From assembly GCF_013520985.1 (NCBI RefSeq), contig NZ_JACDTY010000010.1, forward strand, positions 124,001 through 188,000: a stretch of DNA of 64,000 nt. The letters are read 5' to 3'. Every line of letters starts with the position of its first letter. Position 1 is the stretch's first letter. The DNA is from Mesorhizobium neociceri. GTDB lineage: Bacteria; Pseudomonadota; Alphaproteobacteria; Rhizobiales; Rhizobiaceae. The position numbers and the translations under genes are program-made. Positions 52,887-61,263 of this stretch are shown here, piece by piece. The notes under the pieces were generated by a model. It worked only from the letters and a program-made list of their open reading frames with translations, was not told where the DNA came from and did no database searches.

Positions 52887-53744
52887 ATGTCAGCAAGCTC
52901 TGCCACCCTCGAAATCCGCGGCGTCTCGCGCCGATTTGGCAAGAACACCGCCGTCAGCGCCATTGACCTGTCGATCCCGCAGGGCCAGATGGTCGGCATT
53001 ATCGGTCGTTCGGGTGCCGGCAAATCCACCCTTCTTCGCATGATCAACCGTCTCATCGACCCCAGCCAGGGGTCGATTTTTTTTGACGGCGCCGAGGTTT
53101 CGCGGCTGCGCGGCTCTCCGCTTAGGCGCTGGCAGCGCGATTGCGCCATGATCTTCCAGCAATTCAACCTTGTGCCGCGCCTCGACGTGCTGACCAACGT
53201 TTTGCTTGGCCGGCTCAATCATCGCTCGACCTTCTCCAACCTGCTCGGCATGTTTACCCGCGCCGAATGCGCCGAGGCGGTCGCCGCGCTCGAACGCCTC
53301 GACATCGCCCGCACCGCATTGCAGCCGGCCGGCACGCTGTCCGGCGGCCAGCAGCAGCGCGTCGCCATCGCCCGCGCCCTGATGCAGCAGCCCAAGGTGC
53401 TGCTCGCCGACGAGCCGATCGCCTCGCTCGACCCGCTCAACGCCAAGGTGGTGATGGACTCGCTGCAGGACATCAATCTGCGCGAAGGCATCACCGTCGT
53501 CACCAACCTGCACACGCTGGACACCGCACGCACCTATTGCAACCGCATCATCGGCATGGCTGCCGGCAAAATCGTCTTCGACGGCCCGCCGGAAGCGCTC
53601 AACCGCGAAGCCGTGCGCCAGGTCTACGGCGCCGACAGCAATGGCGCAGAAATCTCCGAGGCCATCACCTCGACCAGCATCGCCTACAAGCAAAAGATCG
53701 AAGCATCCGCCAGCCCGCTCGAGCCCGCTTTCCCGGGATACTGA
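52887..53744 (+). CDS. phnC: Phosphonate ABC transporter ATP-binding protein PhnC
   Basis: 285 residues. Walker A GRSGAGKSTLLRMINRL, CAMIFQQFNLVPRLDVL Q-loop, signature LSGGQQQRVAIARAL, Walker B VLLADEPIASLDP, and NLHTLDTARTYC, the PhnC form of the switch. The order phnC-phnD-phnE-phnE that follows matches rhizobial phosphonate/phosphate importers. A 110-bp gap upstream gives room for its own promoter. Confidence 0.95.
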   Translation: MSASSATLEIRGVSRRFGKNTAVSAIDLSIPQGQMVGIIGRSGAGKSTLLRMINRLIDPSQGSIFFDGAEVSRLRGSPLRRWQRDCAMIFQQFNLVPRLDVLTNVLLGRLNHRSTFSNLLGMFTRAECAEAVAALERLDIARTALQPAGTLSGGQQQRVAIARALMQQPKVLLADEPIASLDPLNAKVVMDSLQDINLREGITVVTNLHTLDTARTYCNRIIGMAAGKIVFDGPPEALNREAVRQVYGADSNGAEISEAITSTSIAYKQKIEASASPLEPAFPGY

Positions 53745-53830
53745 GCGGCTGGGATCGCCAGCCCGCGTCAAGGGCGCCTTCAAATCGAGAACGCTGCCGG
53801 CGCGGGGCCGGAACCTACAGGAGAGATAAA

Positions 53831-54739
53831 ATGTTCAGGAAGATGGTATTCGGCGCCATATCGGTGCTCGCCATGGCAACCAGCATGGCTCACGCGGCCG
53901 ACCTCAAGGAATTCCGCGTCGGCATCCTCGGCGGTGAAAACGAAACCGACCGTCTGCGCAACTACCAGTGCCTGGCCGACCATTTGAAGACCGAATTCGG
54001 CTTCGAAAAGGTCTCGCTGTTCCCGGCCGCCGACTATGACGGCGTTATCCAGGGCCTGCTCGGCGGTACGCTCGACTTCGCCGAACTCGGCGCTTCCGGC
54101 TACGCCAGCGTCTACATCAAGGACCCGAAGGCGGTCACCCCGATCCTCACCACCCAGCAGACCGACGGCGCCACCGGCTACTATTCGATCGGCCTGGCGC
54201 TCAAGTCCTCGGGCATCACCGACATCAAGTCGGCCAAGGGCAAGAAGCTCGGCTATGCCGATCCGGATTCGACCTCGGGCTACCTGATCCCGCTGACCCA
54301 GATCCCGAAGGACACTGGCGCCTCGAACGAAACCTTCTTCGCTTCAACCCAGTTCAATGGCGGCCATGAGAACAACGTTCTTGCTGTCCGCGACGGCAAG
54401 GTTGACGTGGCGGTGGACGATTCCTCGGGCATCGGCGACTTCAAGAACGGCTACACCTCCGGCACCTTCCACAAGGAAGTCGCCAAGGGCGCCGTCGACC
54501 CCAACGACTTCGTCGAAGTCTGGCGCTCGGGCCTGATCCCGAACGGCCCGCTGGTCGTGCGCACCGCGCTCGGTGACGATATGACCGCCAAGCTGACCGC
54601 GTTCTTCACCGACCTGCCGAAGAAGGACAAGGCCTGCTTCGAAGGCGTCGAAGGTGGCGACTTCACCGGCTACGTTCCCGTCAAGCCTGACTTCTACAAC
54701 GTCATCGTCGAAGCCCGTAAGGCAGCCATCGGCGGCTAA
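53831..54739 (+). CDS. phnD: Phosphonate-binding protein PhnD
   Basis: 302 residues; GGAGA upstream of ATG 53831. Signal peptide MVFGAISVLAMATSMAHA; mature DLKEFRVGILGGENETDRLR. The ligand-site region YADPDSTSGYLIPL is the PhnD hallmark (Ser-Thr-Ser cluster), and Tyr/Asp residues bind phosphonate. It delivers alkylphosphonates, and perhaps phosphate, to PhnE1E2. A strong hairpin terminator follows. Confidence 0.96.
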   Translation: MFRKMVFGAISVLAMATSMAHAADLKEFRVGILGGENETDRLRNYQCLADHLKTEFGFEKVSLFPAADYDGVIQGLLGGTLDFAELGASGYASVYIKDPKAVTPILTTQQTDGATGYYSIGLALKSSGITDIKSAKGKKLGYADPDSTSGYLIPLTQIPKDTGASNETFFASTQFNGGHENNVLAVRDGKVDVAVDDSSGIGDFKNGYTSGTFHKEVAKGAVDPNDFVEVWRSGLIPNGPLVVRTALGDDMTAKLTAFFTDLPKKDKACFEGVEGGDFTGYVPVKPDFYNVIVEARKAAIGG

Positions 54740-54752
54740 CGGCGAAATCGGA

Positions 54753-54783
54753 AAGGGCGGTGTTCTAAAACACCGCCCTTTTT
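54753..54783 (+). terminator. Intrinsic terminator/attenuator between phnD and phnE1
   Basis: AAGGGCGGTGTT and AACACCGCCCTT form a perfect 12-bp stem with a four-base loop, running into TTTTT. It lies 13 bp after the phnD stop and 13 bp before the phnE1 start, so most transcripts should end after the binding protein. Confidence 0.85.
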
Positions 54784-54795
54784 GCATCTCCGATC

Positions 54796-55755
54796 ATGAC
54801 CCTTTCCGTGACAGCGCCCTCCGGCGTCACCCACCAGATGGCCGATGCCTGGCGACGCCAGACATCGTTGCGTCGGCTCTATACCGTGCTCGGCATCGGC
54901 CTGCTGCTTGCCGCCATGTTTTCCAGCATGTGGTTCGCCGACGAGGCCAATGCCGGCCACTTTTTCGACCGGCTGCCGCACATCCTCGATTTCCTCAGCT
55001 GGCTGGTCCCCAAGGACTGGAACGATGTCTGGCGGGCGCTGTTCGACATCGCCTCGCCGCATGACACCGGCACCCAGGAATTCAACTTTCCGCTCGGCCG
55101 CGTCTATATCTGGGGCGGCTTCTACATCCCTGAATATTTCGAGCTGATGCTGACCACGGTCAACGTGGCGTTGGTCTCGACCTTCATCGGCTTCATCTTC
55201 GCCGTGCCGTTTTCCTTCATCGCCGCGCGCAATTTGACGCCGCATCCGGCGCTGCGGCTCGTCGTCAAGCGCTTCATGGAGCTGCTGCGCGCCTTTCCCG
55301 AGATCGTCATTGCCGGCCTGTTCGCGGCCATCGTGTCGACCGGCCCGATCGCCGCCATCATCGCCATCGGCCTGCATTCGATCGGCGCGCTGGGCAAGCT
55401 GTTCTACGAGATCAACGAGAACATCGACATGCGCGCCGAGGAAGGCCTGAAGGCCGTCGGCGCCAACTGGTTCGAGCGGGTGCGCTTCGCCGACCTGCCG
55501 CAGGTGCTGCCCAATTTCATGTCCTACACGCTGCTGCGCGTCGAGATCAACGTGCGGGCATCGACCATCATCGGCGCCGTCGGCGGCGGCGGCATCGGCG
55601 AGGAACTGAAGCTCTCCATCTCGCGCGGCTTCGGCGCCAAGACGCTGGCGCTGGTGCTGCTCTTGTTCACGACCATCTTCATCATCGACCAGTTCTCCGC
55701 CTGGCTGCGCCGCAAGCTGGTGGGTGAGCAGGCCTTTTTGATGGGCGGAGCGTGA
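54796..55755 (+). CDS. phnE: Phosphonate ABC transporter permease PhnE1
   Basis: 319 residues, about six membrane helices (VLGIGLLLAAMFSSMWF first). The C-terminal permease part shows FMELLRAFPEIVIAGLF, GLHSIGALGKLFYEINENID and the NVRASTIIGAVGGGGIGEEL block typical of PhnE. Its stop codon lies in the left arm of a palindromic repeat. It pairs with PhnE2 to form the channel. Confidence 0.95.
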   Translation: MTLSVTAPSGVTHQMADAWRRQTSLRRLYTVLGIGLLLAAMFSSMWFADEANAGHFFDRLPHILDFLSWLVPKDWNDVWRALFDIASPHDTGTQEFNFPLGRVYIWGGFYIPEYFELMLTTVNVALVSTFIGFIFAVPFSFIAARNLTPHPALRLVVKRFMELLRAFPEIVIAGLFAAIVSTGPIAAIIAIGLHSIGALGKLFYEINENIDMRAEEGLKAVGANWFERVRFADLPQVLPNFMSYTLLRVEINVRASTIIGAVGGGGIGEELKLSISRGFGAKTLALVLLLFTTIFIIDQFSAWLRRKLVGEQAFLMGGA

Positions 55756-55803
55756 CCATGATCCCGAAAAGTGGAGCCCGGTTTTCGGAAAAGATCATGG
55801 TCA
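55753..55803. repeat. Palindromic intergenic element (RIME-like), copy E
   Basis: TGACCATGATC (55753-55763) and GATCATGGTCA (55793-55803) are perfect 11-bp arms around CCGAAAAGTGGAGCCCGG and TTTTCGG. The TGA at its left edge is the stop codon of phnE1. It separates phnE1 from phnE2. Confidence 0.85.
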
Positions 55804-55825
55804 AACAAGAAGACACACCACGGCC

Positions 55826-57184
55826 ATGACCGCAGACGAGATCAAGGCGATCGAAGAACGCTTCCCGCACGTGTTCCATCGCCCGTTCCACCAGCGCTTC
55901 TGGCCGCTGTTCCTGGTCGCCGGCACCGTGCTTTACCTCATCTATGCCTTGTGGTTCTTCAGCCTGCCGCAGGTGCTGAGGGAATCGCATTGGGAGCGCC
56001 TGCCGCTCTTCCTGTCGCAATGGATCAGCTACGATCTGCAGCCGGAATTCCGTCTCGACCAGCCCGAGATCACACCGAAATACCCGCGCTTCTCGGCCCT
56101 TGGCGACAACCCCAATCCCGACTGGGTGGTCAGGAACGCCGACGGCACCTTCACCGTGCTGATCGACGGCCAGCCCAAGTCCGTCACCTTCGACAAGACC
56201 AAGGCGACGATTGTCGCCAATGGCCAGACGGTGCCGGTCGCCCTGACCAGCGGCAAGCCGGTGATATCAGGTCCGGTGCCCGACTGGATCACCGCGCATG
56301 ACGACGAGGTCGTCGCCAAGATGGGCTTTGTCGGCGAAGTGCGCGTCAGCGTCGACCGCGTGAAGGTCCGCAAGCGTTTCCTCGGCTGGGCGAATTTCGT
56401 CTTCGACACGCGCTCGCCCTTCTTCGGCAAATCGGCCGGTGAAGTGATCTCGCTGATCTGGTCCGGACCGGAGCTGAAAGCGGGCACCTCGAACCTCGCG
56501 CTGGCCGGCGACAACATCTGGAACAATGCGCAGTGGCAGCACGGCGACGTCTGGACGAAGCTGCTGCAGACCATCGTCATGGCGTTTCTCGGCACGCTGC
56601 TCGGCGCCTTCGTCGCCTTTCCGCTCGCCTTCTTCGCCGCCCGCAACATCACGCCGAGCGGCCTGCTCAGCCAGGTGCTCAAGCGCTTCTTCGACTTCAT
56701 GCGCTCTGTCGACATGCTGATCTGGGCGCTGTTCTTCACTCGCGCCTTCGGCCCCGGCCCGCTCGCCGGCAGTGCCGCGATCTTCTTCACCGAGATCGGC
56801 ACGCTCGGCAAAACCTATTCGGAAAGCCTGGAAAACATCGACGACAAGCCGCGCGAAGGCATCAAGTCGACCGGCGCCAATGGCTTGCTGGTGCAGCGCT
56901 ATGGCGTGATGCCGGAAGTGATCCCGGTCTTCATCAGCCAGACACTCTACCAGTGGGAATCCAACACCCGCGGCGCCACCATCATCGGCGCCGTCGGCGC
57001 CGGCGGCATCGGCCTGAAACTATGGGAAGCGATGCGCACCAATTCCAACTGGGCCAACGTCTTCTACATGGTGCTTTTGACGCTGCTCGTGGTCTTTGTC
57101 TTCGACAACATTTCGAATTTCCTGAGGCGTCGGCTCAGCCGGACGATCCATGATTACAATAGGATCCAGGCCGAGCAGGGGTGA
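55826..57184 (+). CDS. phnE: Phosphonate ABC transporter permease PhnE2, long form
   Basis: 452 residues, far longer than the usual 270-320. After the first membrane helix (FWPLFLVAGTVLYLIYALWFF) about 200 residues of non-membrane, beta-rich sequence (PDWVVRNADGTFTVLIDGQP and following) precede the transmembrane core at about residue 250. The core is normal: FDFMRSVDMLIWALFFTRAF, TEIGTLGKTYSESLENIDD and TRGATIIGAVGAGGIGLKL. The insert should face the periplasm and may interact with PhnD. Confidence 0.93.
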   Translation: MTADEIKAIEERFPHVFHRPFHQRFWPLFLVAGTVLYLIYALWFFSLPQVLRESHWERLPLFLSQWISYDLQPEFRLDQPEITPKYPRFSALGDNPNPDWVVRNADGTFTVLIDGQPKSVTFDKTKATIVANGQTVPVALTSGKPVISGPVPDWITAHDDEVVAKMGFVGEVRVSVDRVKVRKRFLGWANFVFDTRSPFFGKSAGEVISLIWSGPELKAGTSNLALAGDNIWNNAQWQHGDVWTKLLQTIVMAFLGTLLGAFVAFPLAFFAARNITPSGLLSQVLKRFFDFMRSVDMLIWALFFTRAFGPGPLAGSAAIFFTEIGTLGKTYSESLENIDDKPREGIKSTGANGLLVQRYGVMPEVIPVFISQTLYQWESNTRGATIIGAVGAGGIGLKLWEAMRTNSNWANVFYMVLLTLLVVFVFDNISNFLRRRLSRTIHDYNRIQAEQG

Positions 57185-57208
57185 GTTTGCGAGAGGTCGG
57201 CGGGACAG

Positions 57209-57366
57209 CACCCCCTCTGCCCTGCCGGGCATCTCCCCCCCAAGGGGGGAGATTGGATGTCGCGACGGCTTTCGCTAATTTTCAACGTTCAAAAGAGAGG
57301 AGCCGGCGTCAAAGCTGCCAATCTCCCCCTTGAGGGGGGAGATGTCCGGCAGGACAGAGGGGGGTG
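57209..57366. repeat. Long-armed C/G-rich intergenic repeat, copy 3
   Basis: Third close copy of the 8268 family: CACCCCCTCTGCCCTGCCGG left arm, GACAGAGGGGGGTG right end, CCCCCCAAGGGGGG internal palindrome and CGGCTTTCGCTAATT in the middle. It fills the gap between phnE2 and the converging isomerase gene. Confidence 0.85.
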
Positions 57367-57399
57367 TGACGGAACGCAAGCGCTCGCTGAACGGCGCAC

Positions 57400-58251
57400 C
57401 TACGCCGCCTTCCTCCATCCATCCCTGATATGCCTATACCCCTCCCGATAAACCGCTTCCGGCGTCTCCGAAAAATCCCGCCACACCTTCGTCGCCGCCG
57501 CCAAATCCTTCAGCGAGCGCCCAAACGCCTCGATCGTCAGCCAGTCGTCATAGCCGCTCTTGCGGATAGCCGAGAACGTTTCCTTCCACGGAATGTTGCC
57601 GCGCCCCGGCACGCCGCGATCATTCTCCGAAATGTGGATGTGCACGACATTCCGGCGATGCTTCGTATAGGCGCCGATCGGATCGGCCTCCTCGATATTG
57701 GCGTGGAACGTATCGTACATCGCCTTGATGTGCGGCCGGTCGATGGCGTCGATATGCTCTGACAGATCGGCCATCGTGTTCAACAGATAGCACTCGAAAC
57801 GATTGAGCGCCTCCAGCCCGATGGTGACCCCGCGCTTGCCGGCATGGTCGCCGATGGCGCGCTGCGAGGCGATCGAGCGCTTCTTTTCCGCCGCAGTCGG
57901 CCCGCTGCCGGAAAAGGCGCCGAGCGTGGAATGCAACGGACCGCTCAGCCTATCTGCGCCCAATGCCACGCTGCAGTCGATCGCCCATTTCATGTAGTCG
58001 ATGCCGGCCTTGCGGGTCGCCGCATCCGGCGAGATCAGATTCATCGCCGGATCGCCCATCGCCGTGACAGCCGTGCGCTCGAGCCCGATGCGGTCGAGCA
58101 AATCGCCGAGCTTCTTGTAGTCGTCCGGCGTACCGGCAAAGATCGGTATCTCTACACCGTCGAAGCCTGTCGCCTTGATGTCCCTGAGCAACGCCTCGTG
58201 TTTCTTCGAGACGCTGGTGGTCCACAAGAACATGCACATGCCGATTTTCAT
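57400..58251 (-). CDS. Sugar phosphate isomerase/epimerase (tagatose 3-epimerase-like)
   Basis: 283 residues; GGAGGG precedes ATG 58251. TIM barrel of the xylose-isomerase-like superfamily with metal ligands likely in IGLEALNRFECYLLN (Glu), MYDTFHANIEE (Asp, His), VHIHISENDRG (His) and LTIEAFG (Glu). EALNRFE is the D-tagatose/D-psicose 3-epimerase signature. It lies 218 bp downstream of a Gfo/Idh gene, with a repeat between. Confidence 0.9.
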   Translation of the reverse strand: MKIGMCMFLWTTSVSKKHEALLRDIKATGFDGVEIPIFAGTPDDYKKLGDLLDRIGLERTAVTAMGDPAMNLISPDAATRKAGIDYMKWAIDCSVALGADRLSGPLHSTLGAFSGSGPTAAEKKRSIASQRAIGDHAGKRGVTIGLEALNRFECYLLNTMADLSEHIDAIDRPHIKAMYDTFHANIEEADPIGAYTKHRRNVVHIHISENDRGVPGRGNIPWKETFSAIRKSGYDDWLTIEAFGRSLKDLAAATKVWRDFSETPEAVYREGYRHIRDGWRKAA

Positions 58252-58310
58252 CGACGTCCCTCCCCATTTTGACGGCGCGCGCTGGTTTCTTTCGCCAACT
58301 TGGCGCCATG

Positions 58311-58457
58311 CCCCCTCATCCGGCCGCTTCGCGGCCACCTTCTCCCCGAGGGGAGAAGAGACCTAGCATCGGCGCCACCTCCTCCTCTCCCCTCGGGGAG
58401 AGGTCGGATTGCCCCGAATTGCTCTTCGCAATTCGGCTGGCAATCCGGGTGAGGGGG
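58311..58457. repeat. Long-armed intergenic repeat, second related type
   Basis: CCCCCTCATCCGGCCGCTTC opens and CCGGGTGAGGGGG closes the element. Internal hairpins are GGCCGCTTCGCGGCC, TTCTCCCCGAGGGGAGAA and GAATTGCTCTTCGCAATTC. It separates the isomerase from the oxidoreductase upstream. Confidence 0.75.
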
Positions 58458-58469
58458 AGCGCGCGCTAA

Positions 58470-59657
58470 CTAAAGCTTCGTCCACGCCCCATTCTTCTTC
58501 GACGACTTCACGCAGGCCTCGATAAAGGCCATGCCTTCGACGCCGTCCTGGATGGTCGGGAACACAACCTCCTTGCCCGGCTTGCCACCCTTCTTGCGGG
58601 CCGCACGGATCGCCCGCGCGGCCTCCTGATAAATGTTGGCGAAGCCTTCGAGATAGCCTTCCGGATGGCCCGACGGCACGCGGCTGACGCGGCCGGCGAC
58701 AGGCAGCGCCCCGGCGCCGTTGCGGGTGAGCAGTTGCTTGGGCTGGCCGAATGGCGTGTACCAGAGATAGTTCGGGTCGGCCTGCACCCATTCCAGCCCG
58801 CCCTTCGAACCGTAGATGCGCAGCTTCAGCCCGTTCTCGTGGCCCGGCGCCACCTGGCTTGCCCAGATCATGCCCTTGGCCGGGTGCGTCTTGCCGACAG
58901 GCTTGAAGCGCAGCATGACGTTGACATTGTCGTCGAGCTGGCGCCCCGGCACGAAGGCGTCGAGATCGGCCGAGAGCGAATCGAGCTCCAGACCCGAGAC
59001 GAAGCGGGCGAGATTGTAAGCATGCGTGCCGATGTCGCCCAGCGCGCCGCCCGCGCCCGCCTGCTTCGGATCGGAGCGCCACGCCGCCTGCTTCTGGCCG
59101 GTGGCGGCAAGATCCTCGGTCAGCCAGTCCTGCGGATACTCCGACTGCACGATGCGGATGTCGCCAAGCTGGCCCTTGGCCACCATCTCGCGCGCTTGGC
59201 GGATCATCGGATAGGCGGTGTAGTTGTGCGTCAGCACGAATACCTTGCCCGTCTTTTCGACTATCGCCGCAAGCTTCTTGGCCTCGGCCAGTGTCGTGGC
59301 CAATGGCTTGTCGCAGATCACGTGGATGCCGGCCTCGAGGAAGGCCTTGGCCGCGGGTACGTGCACATTGTTGGGGGTGACGATCGCCACCGCCTCGATG
59401 CCGTCCGGACGCTTGGCCTCGGCCTTGGCCATCTCGGCATAGGAAGCATAGCTGCGCGCCGGGTCGAGACCAAGTTCGGCGGCGGAGGCCTTGGCACGCT
59501 CGGGGTTGGCCGACAGCGCGCCGGCTACCAGCACGAAGTCGTTGTCCATGCGCGCCGCGATCCGGTGCACCGCACCGATGAAGGCGCCCTGGCCGCCGCC
59601 GACCATGCCGTAGCGGATCGGGCCGCCTCCCGCTTCCGACTTCGATGCACCAACCAT
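58470..59657 (-). CDS. Gfo/Idh/MocA family sugar oxidoreductase
   Basis: 395 residues; GGGAG upstream of ATG 59657. NAD site RYGMVGGGQGAFIGAVHRI, catalytic Lys in VICDKPLATTLAEA (DKP instead of the usual EKP), and GGALGDIGTHAYNLARF with the conserved Asp/His. Its sequence class matches rhizobial inositol/sugar dehydrogenases found next to TIM-barrel isomerases. It lies 150 bp downstream of the isomerase gene at 59808, with another repeat between. Confidence 0.92.
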   Translation of the reverse strand: MVGASKSEAGGGPIRYGMVGGGQGAFIGAVHRIAARMDNDFVLVAGALSANPERAKASAAELGLDPARSYASYAEMAKAEAKRPDGIEAVAIVTPNNVHVPAAKAFLEAGIHVICDKPLATTLAEAKKLAAIVEKTGKVFVLTHNYTAYPMIRQAREMVAKGQLGDIRIVQSEYPQDWLTEDLAATGQKQAAWRSDPKQAGAGGALGDIGTHAYNLARFVSGLELDSLSADLDAFVPGRQLDDNVNVMLRFKPVGKTHPAKGMIWASQVAPGHENGLKLRIYGSKGGLEWVQADPNYLWYTPFGQPKQLLTRNGAGALPVAGRVSRVPSGHPEGYLEGFANIYQEAARAIRAARKKGGKPGKEVVFPTIQDGVEGMAFIEACVKSSKKNGAWTKL

Positions 59658-59679
59658 TTTTCGTCTCCCTCGTTGTTCA

Positions 59680-59799
59680 CCTCCCCCTTGAGGGGAGGTC
59701 GATCCGCGCAGCGGATCGGGTGGGGTCGTACAAGGTAGAGCCCGGAACGCACCGACCCCACCCGGCCCTTCGGGCCACCCTCCCCTCGAGGGGGGAGGG
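59680..59799. repeat. Long-armed intergenic repeat, third related type
   Basis: CCTCCCCCTTGAGGGGAGG at the left and CCTCCCCTCGAGGGGGGAGG at the right flank GATCCGCGCAGCGGATC and GGCCCTTCGGGCC hairpins and a GGTGGGGTCG/CGACCCCACC pair. It ends 8 bp before the isomerase stop and begins 22 bp upstream of the oxidoreductase start. Confidence 0.8.
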
Positions 59800-59807
59800 A
59801 AATCGCG

Positions 59808-60863
59808 CTAGATTCCCATCATCGCGCGCAGCATCTTCTTGTCCGTCGTGCCGCCGGCGAAATCGTCGAATGCCTTTTCCGTCACGCGGATAATGTGATG
59901 CTGGATGAAGGGCGCACCTTCGGCCGCGCCATCTTCCGGATGCTTCAGGCAGCATTCCCATTCCAGCACCGCCCAAGAGTCATAGCCGTACTGGGTGAGC
60001 TTGGAGAAGATGCCGCCGAAATCGACCTGCCCGTCGCCCAGCGAGCGGAAGCGGCCGGCACGGTTGGTCCAGCTCTGGTAGCCGGAATAGACGCCCTGCC
60101 GTCCCGTCGGATTGAACTCCGCGTCCTTGGCGTGAAACGCCTTGATCCGCTCGTGATAAATGTCGATGAATTCGAGATAGTCGAGCTGCTGCAACAGGAA
60201 ATGCGAAGGGTCGTAATTGATGTTGCAGCGCTTGTGGCCGCCGACCGCGTCGAGGAACATTTCGAAGGTGGCGCCATCGAAAATGTCTTCGCCCGGATGG
60301 ATCTCATAGCCGACATCGACGCCGTTTTCGTCATAGACGTCGAGGATCGGCTTCCAGCGCTTGCCGAGTTCGGCAAAAGCCTCTTCGATCAGTCCGGCCG
60401 GCCGCTGCGGCCAGGGATAGAGGTAAGGGAAGGCCAACGCACCGGAAAACGTCACCGAGGCCTTGAGACCCAGATTCTTCGACGCCTTGGCGCCGAACTT
60501 CATCTGTTCAACCGCCCATTTCTGCCGCGCCTTCGGGTTGTTGTGTACCGACGCCGGGGCAAAACCGTCGAACTGCGCATCATAGGCCGGATGCACCGCC
60601 ACCAACTGCCCCTGAAGATGCGTCGACAGTTCGGTGATCTCGACGCCGGCGTCAGCGCAGATGCCTTTCACCTCGTCGCAATAGGTCTTGGAAGACGCCG
60701 CTTTCTTGAGGTCGAACAGGCGTGCGTCCCAGGTCGGGATCTGCACGCCCTTGTAGCCTAGGCCGGCCGCCCATTTGGTGATCGAGGCCAGCGAGTTGAA
60801 TGGCGCGGCATCGCCCGCGAACTGCGCCAGAAACAGCCCCGGACCCTTCATTGTCGACGGCAT
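59808..60863 (-). CDS. Sugar phosphate isomerase/epimerase, long type
   Basis: 351 residues. GGGAGG sits six bases before ATG 60863 but directly touches the in-frame ATG 60869, so 60863 is preferred. The TIM barrel shows GYEIHPGEDIFDGATFEMF (Glu, His), INYDPSHFLLQQLDY (Asp, His), IKAFHAKDAEF (His, Asp) and AVLEWECCLKHPEDG (Glu), a full metal set. About 60 residues longer than the other two isomerases of the locus. Divergent from the next isomerase gene across 400 bp. Confidence 0.9.
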   Translation of the reverse strand: MPSTMKGPGLFLAQFAGDAAPFNSLASITKWAAGLGYKGVQIPTWDARLFDLKKAASSKTYCDEVKGICADAGVEITELSTHLQGQLVAVHPAYDAQFDGFAPASVHNNPKARQKWAVEQMKFGAKASKNLGLKASVTFSGALAFPYLYPWPQRPAGLIEEAFAELGKRWKPILDVYDENGVDVGYEIHPGEDIFDGATFEMFLDAVGGHKRCNINYDPSHFLLQQLDYLEFIDIYHERIKAFHAKDAEFNPTGRQGVYSGYQSWTNRAGRFRSLGDGQVDFGGIFSKLTQYGYDSWAVLEWECCLKHPEDGAAEGAPFIQHHIIRVTEKAFDDFAGGTTDKKMLRAMMGI

Positions 60864-61263
60864 CGGCATCCTCCCAGTTCATTTTTCCAAGGACCAAGCA
60901 TAGCGCCTGATGAAAGCAGGGCCAGCCTCTTTGGTCTTTGTGATGTCCATTCTCGTATTGCCATTCTGGTATTACCAAATACCGAAAATGGGTCAAGCCA
61001 TTTGACTCCCAAGCGCAGCAGACCGCGCACCCTAAAATGCGGAACATATGCAAGCATAATCAACACAGTACATGGATGCCGCGATCACACGGCGGCAGTT
61101 CTTGCCGCGCGAAGAAAATTGCTGTAGACCTCCATTCAGGCCCAATTGGTCGAACCAGTTTGCGTAAAAATGCTGGAGCGCCTTGGGGAGGAATCATGAG
61201 ACGCGCTTCGCTGAGGCGCATCGCAGGCGAACTGGCACAGACGAATTCTGGGAAGGATAGACC
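60864..61263. other. Divergent promoter interval of the third sugar locus
   Basis: 400 bp between two divergent isomerase genes. It contains the operator-like repeats at 60967-60983 and a half-site-like GTATTGCC at 60955, and a stretch of AT-rich sequence around 61040-61170. No gene is supported here. Confidence 0.5.
60967..60983. promoter_or_regulatory. FadR/FCD-GntR-type operator
   Basis: TGGTATTACCA (60967-60977) fits the FadR-subfamily consensus T-N-G-T-N3-A-C-N-A exactly. It overlaps a second inverted pair GGTATT/AATACC (60968-60983). The site lies about 105 bp from the minus-strand isomerase start and 280 bp from the plus-strand one. The FCD-GntR gene at 63380 is the natural candidate to bind it. 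Confidence 0.65.

Noticed and set aside
57209..59799. Clustered repeats resembling a CRISPR array or integron
   Set aside because: The repeats are long inverted-end elements at irregular spacing with genes between them, not short direct repeats with uniform spacers, and no cas or integrase gene is present.
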